This document shows positions 1 through 12,200 of a DNA stretch of 64,000 nucleotides, piece after piece. Numbering within the stretch: the first letter of the stretch is position 1; each line of letters opens with the position of its first letter. The notes beneath the pieces were generated by a model that searched no databases, was not told where the DNA came from, and worked only from the letters and a program-made list of their open reading frames with translations. Source of the DNA: Membranipora membranacea (Eukaryota > Bryozoa > Gymnolaemata > Cheilostomatida > Membraniporidae); the NCBI GenBank assembly GCA_914767715.1, contig OU612065.1, positions 24,118,001 through 24,182,000 of the forward strand, in the 5' to 3' direction. Position numbers and translations under genes: made by a program.

Positions 1-280
1 GAGTCAGCTATTCCTTCACACATTAGATGCTAAAGAAATTTTTTGTTGAATAACAAGATCTCACCTTATGTCGATAACACTTAAAATACATAACTATCAC
101 TGAGTTTAAGAGGTGGATGCTCAATGCGCATGTGACAAACTTATGTATAGTTGCTTACGATATGTTCAGAACCTGAGATATTTGTGAGGATTTTTAGGAT
201 TTTGATTTGTAAGTGGTTATTTTATGCAAGTAGAATCTGTAACTCATCTAAAAATAAACGAGACCTACACATTTTTGCAG

Positions 281-3200
281 GTGAGAGTTGAATGCAGCCT
301 TGTGACCAATCTCGCTGGGTACACTTCAACAGTTGTGATACAACCGGTGGTGGTAGACGCATCTAACACTCTGGGAGATGTACCTGCTAATATCAACTTT
401 GAGTAAGTCAGATTTTCTCATCATCATCCTCTTGAGACTTGATGTCACTTAGATCATTAATCAAAGCAATTACGATATGAAAATTCTGTTGGTGCAATGA
501 GCCCACTCTGGATAGTTCACTGGTCATTACATTGGAAGCATTTATAACACATGGAGTATGAACAAATCACAGTTTGAATTTTTAGACTTTCTTGAATTTT
601 TTTAGGTTGGCGGCAGCAGGAAGACCCAATGAGCTGAGTTGTGTAGCTAATACTCAGAATAATAATGTTGACCCTCAGTTCAACAACACCAGAGCTACAC
701 CAACAATGTAAGAAATTAATGCAGCTGCAGTAGCTGAATTTGCTTGGTTTTGTTATTGAAATTGAGTTTTCTTCTTTAATTCCGTTTTTGTTAAATCATG
801 TATGGAAAGAGAGCTTTACTTGACAGCACAATTTTAAGTAGAGGTAAGTTTCCTCTCATGGTATAGATTTGATATTTTGAATAGAGAGGTACAAGAAACA
901 AATTTCGTCTTTTATGTTTATAGATACCTTCAGGCAGTTCGTCCGCCGACTTTATACTTCTATTCTGATGTCATTTCCATCCCTAATGAAGCCCTTGATA
1001 GAGTACAGAACAGAGCCGGGACTTTTTCTCTCAAACTCAGGTAAGTTCAACCGTCACTCTGCTAGGCTATGCGCAAAATCCTTAATGCCAACTTAGAAAG
1101 ATTTAAGATGTGAACTGTCGAGTCATAGGAATTATGCTGATACAACTATATTGAAAAGGACATACTCCAGGTAGTTCTAGTATAGGGTATGGATACAGGC
1201 GGGACCTGCTGCCTAAACAGAGAGGAAATCTTAATTCTATACCTGATAGTTTGCCAAATCAGCTTCATTGACCAAATCATTATAGGTCTGATTCGTCTAT
1301 GATGTGTCTCTATGCAAACTCAGCCATGATTCAATCATGATCTGCCCTGGATACCGACTCTTTGCAAACCATCCTGCTTACATACCATATAATCACTTAA
1401 ACAAATCACAGTACATAATGACTCCATGTTTTAGTGCTCCGCTGATACAGAACTCAACCTTAGAAGTGATTTGCTCAATCACTCGACCTTCAAATTCAAG
1501 TAGGTCACATTGGTTCAAATCAAATTTTCCGGAAATTGTAATGTTTGTCATATTTGTAGTATTTATGTATAGATATATAAATATATATTGTAGTTTGAGT
1601 TTGCCATATTTGGCTACTCCTTACACACATCTACATTATTAATTAATATTACTGTTCTTTTCTGTGGTCCAGCTGCACTGAGCTTCCAAGTTGCAAACTT
1701 CTTTGGTACGGAACAAACCAGCTTAGATGTGAGTATGATATCATATTACAAGGTTTCCCTGGAAACGTACACATTCCTTGTTTAATTGGCTGTACTTTCA
1801 TGATAATGGGACGCCTCTGTTTTAGTGCTTTGTGTTATTTTTTGGTCATATAGATCAGATCAGGGCTTCCGTTCTCCATGTATAGATATAATAAGACCCA
1901 TAGCTGTGTAATCACTATTTAGCGTGATTAAACGAAGAGTTCATACAGGGAGTGACAGCTTGCTGTTAAAAACATACTTATCCAGGCTTCCTTCTAACAG
2001 ATAAGCTATGATATCAATGATCCACCTCTGTACGATATACAAGTGGAATGCTCTGCTGAAACAGTGAACTCTACTCAACCTCAGTATCTACATACCACAT
2101 CCGTCACGGAAAGGGCAGCAGTGTTTAAACTGGATATCGGCAGCATGGAGCTAACTCCGAACATCGGAACGATTCATAATATCACATACATGGTAAGTTG
2201 ATTCAGATGAACAAATTTGATATCCACTGAATATCAGTGTTTCCTGTACCTCAGATAGCACATTGTTTAAACCAATCTCTGCTACTAAAACTCAGCCACA
2301 GGATCAATAAAGTCTCTGTATACTTTCTTAACATTTTGGAGATTTTGTTCTAGGCTGTACTATCTCTCGACACACCGGTTACCAACGCTCTACAGCTGAC
2401 CTGTAAAGTGAACACATACACCAGTCTGAGAGACGCCCGCCAGTACCAACCTGCTCAATGTCCACTCCCAAACTACAACGATATCAGTGAGTAATTCTGC
2501 GACTCCTAAATCAGACAAATTTCTAACCCTCTGTCTGATTTGGTGAAACCACAAATGAATTAGTTAGCTAGTGATTAGCATGTTGGCTTCTTGCATCCCC
2601 TCAATTCATTTACTATTATATGGGGAAAACTGTGTAATACTGATCATAGAATAAGAAGTTTCATCAGTCATCTAATCTTCTGCTTTCTTCTTTGCTTTAT
2701 GTGATTCAAAGCTAGCTTGGGTTAAAAACCATTCTGTACTCTCTCACAGCAGTAAAGCAGTGTTTGTGACATGACAGATGCAATATAAAAAAATCTGAGA
2801 GGCACCATAGACTGTGCTTTTTTTGCTGTGCTCTTTTTGCTGTGCTCAGCTTTTAGATGTAGAGAGATGTGGTTGCCTGCACTGGAACTGTTGAACCTTA
2901 AGAGCACATTTATCTTGATTGACTTTCAAATCTATTACATGTACATAGTATGCACGCGGCCCCTTGCACTATGTGCTAATCTGCTGCTTCTAACTCGCTG
3001 TTCAGCTTTGTATATTACCACTACTTGCAACCAATTATAGTTACCTTGCCACCAACAATCGCATCTACAACTCTAGCGTGGACGACGGATGATGGTGAAA
3101 CTTCTACTGCAACTACCGCCCCATTCATTTCTAATGCAACAGGTACTTAAGTCAGTCAGAAGAGGTAACGTGGCGAATAAAATATATGAATCTGCTAGCA

Positions 3201-6200
3201 ACTGGTATTCTATGAGCTGCTTGGTTTGATCTGTAACTTTGGTTTTCCATGGCACTTCCCAAACCCCGTCTGTCGCTTGTTGTGAACATAGACTTAATTA
3301 TTAAGTCTATGGTTGTGAATGATTTATGTCTGGCGAGCTTAAAGTATTTGTCTTTGCAAGGTGCTTTGAAATTCCATCAAGTTTGTATTTAACTGTATGT
3401 GATCAGAGGTGTGCTTTGCTTTCGTTCTTCTGGTTTACCCCTTCTCCATGATGTATCCGCTTAATTTACAGGGACAGCTCCAGCGGCGGGTAAAATATTA
3501 AAACGTTCATCAACATCATTGTTAATGTGAAAATGTCTGTCCTGACAAGCTGATGAATGGTTGCCATGTACTTCACCTTTTTTGCACATATGTTCTAGCC
3601 ACTCCATTTTTACACATTGTATTTTCCCTTCCTCCTTTGCATGTGTGTTATCCACCATATTACGCTTTGATCATATCCTTTTCAATGTTTGAGAACTGCG
3701 ATCGCTTTGCTTGACTCCTCAATGCACCGAGAGAAACATAATTTAAATTTATATGGTAACTAACTGGATCACTAAACATTGATGATGGTAAAACCTACCC
3801 TTGCCCTAAGCATTACCCTTGCCCTTGCCCCTACCCTTGCCCCTACCCTTGCCCCTACCCTTGCCCCTACCCTTGCCCCTACCCTTGCCCCTACCCTTGC
3901 CTTGCCCTACCCTTGCCCTACCCTTGCCCTACCCTTGCCCTACCCTTGCCCTACCCTTTCCCTAAGCATTGCCCAGATTGGAGCAGTGGATTAACATCAC
4001 ATATGAATGTTATTGTGACCATGTCACTCAGCAGATTTTGTCCTGTAATTCATGTTTCGATGTTGTATTATGTGAGAATAAGTATTTGTGGTCAGCGGTA
4101 GATTGAGTGCTCAACATTTGCTTTTGCTTCATCCGACCAAAGCACCATTAGATCCCTCCATCATGACTGCAGCGTTCATGTTTCATATCTTATCTTCACC
4201 AGGTACGACAACAGCGGCTATGACTACCCCGACAACTACAACCACCCCCACCACAACAACACCAACAACTACAATTACTACACCTGCGCCCACCACTCCA
4301 TTCACTGGAAGTACAGACAGCAGCACGCAGGCAGCAGCCACTACAACACCTGTACCTACCACCACACAGACACCTGACATTCCAGCTAGCTGGGACCTAT
4401 CTGCAGAAAATAATACCATTCTAGTTGAGGCTGTAAGTTCACCTTGGATTTGGTATGTGCTGATTGTCTATTAAATAGATCATAACATGTCATCAATGGT
4501 CCCTACCAACCCAAGACTGTGTGCTGGTAGCTTTGAAGTCCTGACTGTATCGATCAAAATTACACAAAATTACACAATACTCTAGTTTAAGTGTCAAACA
4601 TTTTCCAGGTTGATGGTAGAAGCGATTCATAAATGGCCATATTCCCATCATGTTGCTGGGAACATGGTTGATAGTAAAATGCCACTACCATCAACCTGAG
4701 CATCGTTTGTCTTGTTTTGTTTTCATAAAACTTATTCTACATTGTTTTAGGGAATCCAGCAGGTTTCATTGACAGTAAGCAGATCACTCTATCCATCTCG
4801 ATCTATAGAGGAATATATACTCGTATCGTGCTGCGCTAACTCTGAGAGTTCAGACTTCAGATATGGGGGAGAGACTGTATCTACACTTCTCAAGTTCGAT
4901 TATAAGTTTATGTCTCCTGTCAACGGATCTAATATTCAAGGTGAGATAATTTCAAAACAGGCAATTTTGCCTTTCACAATCTAGCCCGGTTATGGGATAA
5001 AAAAATAATCACTGTGTTATCAATTCTTAGATTAGCTGTCGGAGGTCAGGGAAACATGATAGTAGTAAACCTGATATCAAGCCCTTCCAGTATTATAATA
5101 GGGTGTTCTGTTATGTATGTGTAATAGCTACAAATCGATTGTCACAAGGTGCGCTATGGGGATATTTTACATTATTTCATCAAACAGAAACTTGAATACA
5201 TGAATCTTCATGGCTACATTTTCAAATGCTTTTGATCATGAATGCGTTGTATATTTTATTTTGTAGTCGATGGAACTAACATACAGAATCCAGCATATGT
5301 TGAGCTTGGACCTTGTCCATGTGACCTTACTAGAAATGAATGTGACCTACAGTGCTGCTGTGATACGGTATGACCCGATAGCTACCTATGGCTGATAACT
5401 TACAAGTCAATAACCAACTACATATATTGCTGCCCTAAAACACAAACCTCATATATGAAGAATTCCAAAATTGATGTTATTACATTTTCTACTTGATGCA
5501 CACCAGAACTTCATAAAACTTTCGAAAGTTTCCTATGTTCTTAATTCCACTTTGAAATTCGATTTTGCATTGCCGTCTGGATGAAGATCTTCTGTGCAAT
5601 TGAAGCCATGCGACATAATGTAATATTCATAACCCATACTGTTACTAGTTCAATGTTTTGAGACTCTCAGGAGTGCTTACGATGCATGCGCCAATGATTA
5701 CTCCTTTATAATAGGACTGTAGTGAAATTGAGAAGAATATGTTTATCTCCTGCCTAACTGGGCTTTATGGAGGAGACCCTGCTCCCAAGGCTGATCACCA
5801 CTGCAGTGAGAATGGGCGGGTAGGTGCCCCTGACTGGGCTCCTCTACTCTGTACTGTAGAACTAAGGCCAGGAAAGACAGATCCTTACCTAGGATTGTTC
5901 TATCAGACTGAGCCTTTGATCTCTTCAGATGGAGACTATCCCGTCTCAGCTGCAGAATATTCATACAGGTTTGTCCGCTCATTTTATTCTACTAGATTGT
6001 GCAGTTTACAAAAAAAGTTGCAATCTGTAAAGGATTTATTTACATGCTGCCTCAGTGAGGGTAGTAGTACGATACCATAGAGGAGTCAGGAGTGGTCTAA
6101 TGGTTAATGGTACGGACTTTGGATCTTTGAGGTCCAGGTTCAATTCCCGGCGCCGGCAGTCATTTCTGATTTGGTACTGGCACACCATTCATCCTTGCCA

Positions 6201-9200
6201 GGTCCTTGCGGAACGGGACAAAAAATACCGGAGGTCCACTGTGTGTTTGCACACCCCACACACAGTGAAAAAGAACCCCCTCTGCCTCTTCGATATAAAG
6301 AGTAGTCGGATTTCCCGCGGTCATGGGTATAGTGCTATGGGTCCCGGTACCTGTACCCAAGAGAGGAAAACTCTCTCCGCTTCAAAGATGATGATGATAC
6401 CATAATCACTGGAAAATTTTACACTCATAATTCTCGAAGACTGCTGGACAATGTTCGATTGACTTGACTTGTTTTCAATAGGATGATAATTTTTCACACA
6501 CCATAACTATAACTGTGATGTGTCCTTCTGTAATAAATCGAAGCCAGTGGAAACTCTCCAGTCCTGCTATCCTTTTATTATTTGCCATAGTCAATTGTTA
6601 GATGGTGTAACATATTTATAAGTGTAACAGAGTGATATATTGACTGTCATAGTGTGCAAGTATCCCCGTTGACATAAAGGATAATGTTGATACTTATTAA
6701 CTAAGAGTTGAATTAAAATTGTTGTAAAAAAATAACACTGATGTAACCCCAGTGAAAAGATACCAAGTCATACCAGTTGACTTCAAACCATACTTGACAT
6801 CTACACAAACTCTGTTGACCCTATTTTAGATTGAGAACTATTGCTGATCAGTCTACAGGGGATAGTTACAGAAAAGGCAGCTTCATCACAAAGAGAGTTA
6901 GTACTGTACAGGATAACATGGGCTATAACTATCTCACCATTCCACAGTCTACACTCAGCGGTCTCTGTCTGGACACTTACCCTATCAGGTATATTTATTC
7001 ATTGTCTAGTCTAGGTGTCTTTGATGGCATGTGTAGAAGAATAATTAGTAATTAGTCGTAAAATAATAAGGGTATATCCATGAATCGTAAATGGAAGATA
7101 GGATATCATCTCTGTTGGTGCCTCCAAATGCTAGTTGTCCTGGAGCTCATGTCTCTATGTTCTCTATGTTCTATGTGAGCCCATTAAAAAAAGGCAATTA
7201 TATTTTTGTCATCTTACCTTATTTATATATCTGGTATCTTATTGCATTCATTATTTTTATCTGATATTTCTTTCTAAGGTAATGTTTGTATTGGCTGCTC
7301 TGAGTTCTTTACACGCTATATTTCTTAGGTATCTCGAGGATATGGATGGCTCTTGTACTGTGACTTTTGAGGAATCTCTCTGTACCTCACCATCATCCCG
7401 CCTAAATATTGCTAACTATCTACAAAGACGCACCAGTGCCACTAACCCCTACTCACCTCTACAGCCTGTTATTGATGTCGAAAATGGGCTCGACAAGATA
7501 GCCACAGTTCTAACTGTCTTCCAGTGTAGTGATAGTCTTAGCACAGATGCCAGCTCACTTAGCATTTGTTCATGGGATGATGATCAATCTTACCCACCCT
7601 CTCCAACACTGAGTGCGGGTGTTTGCGAAAATTCAGTCATTGATGTAAACTATATAATCGAGTACAACAACACAAACATTGTCAAGATTACAGCAAACTA
7701 TATTTTTGCTGATGTAGCCTTAGAAACCATTGACACTGAAACATACACTAGGGCATGGTATGAAGATGTCCCTATCCCTGCAAACACAACAGCAAACTCT
7801 ACAACTGGGACTAACTCTACCTCATTACAGACTGAGAGACAGTATATGAATGACACTGTGACTATCACCAGTAGTTATAACACAGTGCTAACGACTCGAT
7901 ATAAAGTAGAGTTCATTCAGACAGGCGCCAGGAACACTGTCAGCTATTCTGGTAAACCAGGTAAGTGTTCAGATATTATATCTAAGAGAAAAAAGTATTA
8001 GATGAGTAATTGGCTAGAGGAAAAATTAGCCACTTCCCAAATTATTTCAACTTCATGGCTCGCTAAAGTTTACTCCATCCTATTACTTCATTTAAACCCC
8101 TTATATTCTTCTATATTATACTCTTTGGATCCTTATATAGTAAAATTAAAGCTTTCTAAAGTTCAGCCACTCCCAGCTAGCTAGAATAAACTCTTCTAGG
8201 GCATTCATATTGTGTTTTCTTCTTACTCTTCTTTTCGTTCCTCTTACTTTTGGATTGCGTTGACTTAGCACTCCTTAATAGATTTCAACCACATTGATAT
8301 CGTAATATGTATTGTTTGCTAATATTACAGGATATAACTTTGACAGCAGTCTGAATATAGCCGAACAAAATGCGACGGGTCAGAACTTTCTCTCCCTTCC
8401 TAATCCATCACTACCTGTACCTGGTGAGTTTTCCCTTTCTTATACCAGTAGATTTGTTATTTATTTTAACCGATTCCAAAACTGTCATTGATTTGTCACA
8501 GGTTTGGATCGAGGGATCATATTTGATTGTCAATGGTGAAATTTTTATGAGGAAACAAATGCATGAAATTTCAGCCACAAAACGTATGTAGGATGAATTG
8601 ACAGCGACCAAGATGTGCGAATCTTATTCTTTTGCATCAGTCATAAATATGATATTATTTCAGTGTTTTGAGTAATTGTCGCCTGCCATTTCAGGAGAAG
8701 ATAACAGTGTTAGCAGCCTTAAAATTTGTTTATTGCATCAAGCTCACTGACTGCATGCTAGTCGATTCTTGTTGATTCAAGCACATGATTCTTTGAAAAC
8801 TTTACTTTTAGGTGTGGATGGCTTATGCAGCAATGCACAGTCTGGACAGCTGTCATTTGCCTACAATCAGATGTCACAGTGTCAGGTTGACGTATCATAT
8901 GTGGAGATACAAGACTGCCCCAATCTTAGGTCTGTTACTGTTATGCCAATATACTGATCTGCTCATTGAATGAGGACATGTACATCATGTAGGAGGTAGC
9001 TCAGTTGGTTAGAGCGTCTGATCTGTAACACACAAGTGTTGGAGGTCTTGGGTTTGCTGATTTCGCTGCAGTATACTGACTTCTACTCTTTGCCGAGACA
9101 CAGAAGCTTGTGATTTAACCAAATTTTTTCACGTATAAAACTCCATGCACACAAAACAAGTAAGATTTATATTAGAACATATAGATGGGTTTATGATAAA

Positions 9201-12200
9201 AAGCTTCTCTATACTATAGACATTGTATTCAATTCTGTTTTAGATCTGAGGTGTATACACAGCTGGAGTCAGCGTTCTCAGTAATTACACCTGGTCTTTA
9301 CATGAGCAGATTTGGTGCTCCAAAATATAAGCAGGCATCTCACTGGATCCCTATCTTGAGGTTGGCACATAGTAAAGTTTGCCCTAAAGTTTACAGTTAT
9401 TTTTATTACCTTGATACTCTGCCAAATGGGTTCATCAACATAAAATTGATGAATGAAGATATTAGATTATGATGATGAAAGTTGTGGTACAAATGCCTTG
9501 ATATCTACAAATGTTTTGGAGTTACAGGCTGTAAATTGCGGTGAAATTTTATGTTTTTTGTCTTAATGTCTTTGATGTGAATTGTTGGCATACTTGGAGT
9601 AGGTAAATATAGCCACATGCTGTGCTATTTTTATTGTAGAGATGTTAATCTGTATGATTTATTGACTTCAACTCCACAAAATATTCAAACCACAGTGCTG
9701 CAACAAGCAAATACCACTGATAACTCGACAGCTCCTCCAACCACAACCACCACCCCGACTACAACCTCAACAACACAAAGTACTCAAGCTACACAGAGCA
9801 CTTCTGCAGCACCTAGCCTGCCCTCCCTGGTAGATGTTATTGGGGTGTGTAGTGGAGTGCCTTCACATGCCAGTCTACAAGTGATGTATGCTCTTTCAGG
9901 GCGGATGGCTGGATTTCCGATATACCAAGTTGTTGGTGCAAAAGTCAAGTAAGATTTACATAGCACCTAGCTGTATGTATCACTCTCATGTGAATGGCGA
10001 ATTAAAAGGGTCAGCTCCAGTCGAGTTCTTAGGGGCGCAGTGTATTATTCCAATTAAATTGAAGGCCTTGATGATGATATGAACTTTATTATTGAAAGCC
10101 GTTCAAAACATGCATTGAGAATACAATACACATCATATAAAAACAAATATAAAAAATTAAAAATACCATCAGTTCTAAAATGAAGTTCCTGACTGACTGA
10201 CATGACTAATTTGGTTGCTGTTGATTTTACAGAGTCAGTGAGAGCAGCTGGAGTCTAAGCTGCTCAGACTCAGGATGTGGTAACTTTACCACTGAGAGGT
10301 TCTCTCTCACGTTCTCTACTGAATATATCGAGATACCTCCAATCCGCATACCTCCACCCTCCAGGTGAGATGAGAAATAATAGTCTCAAAAATATTTAGC
10401 AACAGCTCTACATATTAGGGTGCACATGACCTCCGACAGCTAAATTGATTTCAAATGTCAGTGAGGATATAACATTACCAGTATGTGGCAAAGACATTTG
10501 CACAGAGCCCTTTTGTTCCATGATCTTGTAGTTGTATCTGTGTTGCTATGTTTGCCACACATATGTTTCAATATTTTGAATTTCAAGCACTTCAAATTCT
10601 GTACAAGTATTTGCAACTGCATTTCCATTTGACCCTGTACCAGTAATTTAATTTGATATTTGCACATTCATGCAAACTTAACATATTTTCTACTATCAGT
10701 CATAAAAGATTCAGTATTAAGCAGAACACCGAGTAGTATAATTGTCAGGTATCGGTGTCTTCGCAGAAATCACAAATTAGCGAAACCCGTGATATTATCA
10801 AATTATAAGGCCGGAAAGTAGTAGGTATGTCCAGGTTGGCCACCTGTCCCCAGGTGAATCAATGAAGTGTATAGACTTAATTAAGTCTCTGATGTATAGT
10901 GTAGAAGTGATACAATGCACAACAACATTCTTGACTGATGACTAACTACCATGTTGTATTGTATATATGCAGTACCTACTGGATAGTTGGTATCATATTT
11001 AAAAAAAATGACATGACATAAATGAAATAAATAACAGCTCTAAAACTGATAGATAAATCTGATAAATATCATAAGTCATGTCAAAGGCGCAATAGTTTTC
11101 AGCTATTTTGTCACACACAAAATGAAAGCGCATTTATTCGCAGTATGTACAGAGGTAGAGAATGCTTCATGAGGTAGTTTATATCTACACTAATCAGCTA
11201 AATATTTCAAATATCAAATTAACTCTTTGAAGACCCGTAAGTTTAATACCTGAGTTTCATAGACAAACCACAGGTCTATGTCTGAGTTAATCAAAAGCAA
11301 GGTCCATTTTCATATTTGACTACAATTTTACAAATGGAGAGTGGTTGCTATCAACGCAGCGCCATCAATCCCATATCATAACTTCGTCTCTCCTATGTGA
11401 TGTAATCTCTGTGTGAGTTATCAACATAGACATGTTAGACATAGACACATATATGAGTTATCAATCACTGATAAGAGATTTATGACAGAATGCCAGGTAC
11501 ATAGACATCCTGTCGGATATATCCTTCCTGCTCGAAGAAGATTTTGGACAGCGTCGACTTTTCAACACTTTTTTGAGGCATTTCGGTAGCTTACAGAATC
11601 GTCCGTATCGTTTATTAGAACATTCCATAGCCATGTCTTCACAACAATCCTCTACAATGACATGATAGATGGTTGATTAAAATTCAGATGTCTTATCACA
11701 TGTCACATCCTGAAGCATGGGCGGTGAAATACTATTTGCCTTATTGGTGAGGACGGAATATCTTCTCCATGTTGCTCTCTGTTTGCAAGCAGGTTGAAGC
11801 TCACCTGGGGGTCAACCAATCCCCAGTAGTCGATGGACTGGGATTCGAACCCACGACCTTCAACATTTGCATGCTAAAGGAACGCGCTCTAACCAACTGA
11901 ACTACCTCCTACTCAATGGTATTAATTCATGCCTTGAGAATGTTAATTGATCAGCTGGAATTCTGAAAATTTCTATTCTCGGCAGAGAACAACGAGCACA
12001 GTCTTTGTTGTGGAGAAAATATTTGGGCGGCTTCAGAGTACTACCAATGTGTCCTCCAGGTGGAAATTGTGTGGTTTTATAACATCAGACATCAATTTTA
12101 TATGGCTAACATTAAGACATTACAACATGCCACTGACCTCCTATCACATTAGCATAATTAATCTGTTTTGGCTCGAAAATTAAAATAAATATTGATCCAG

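Noticed and set aside
4183-4419. Val-rich minus open frame
   Set aside because: It is the antisense shadow of the Thr-rich tectonic exon 4203-4432.
7135-7328. Upstream part of the 288-codon open frame starting at 7135
   Set aside because: The frame is open through the intron, but the in-phase acceptor at 7328 joins the exon to 6988. The upstream stretch is Tyr/Leu-rich intron translation.
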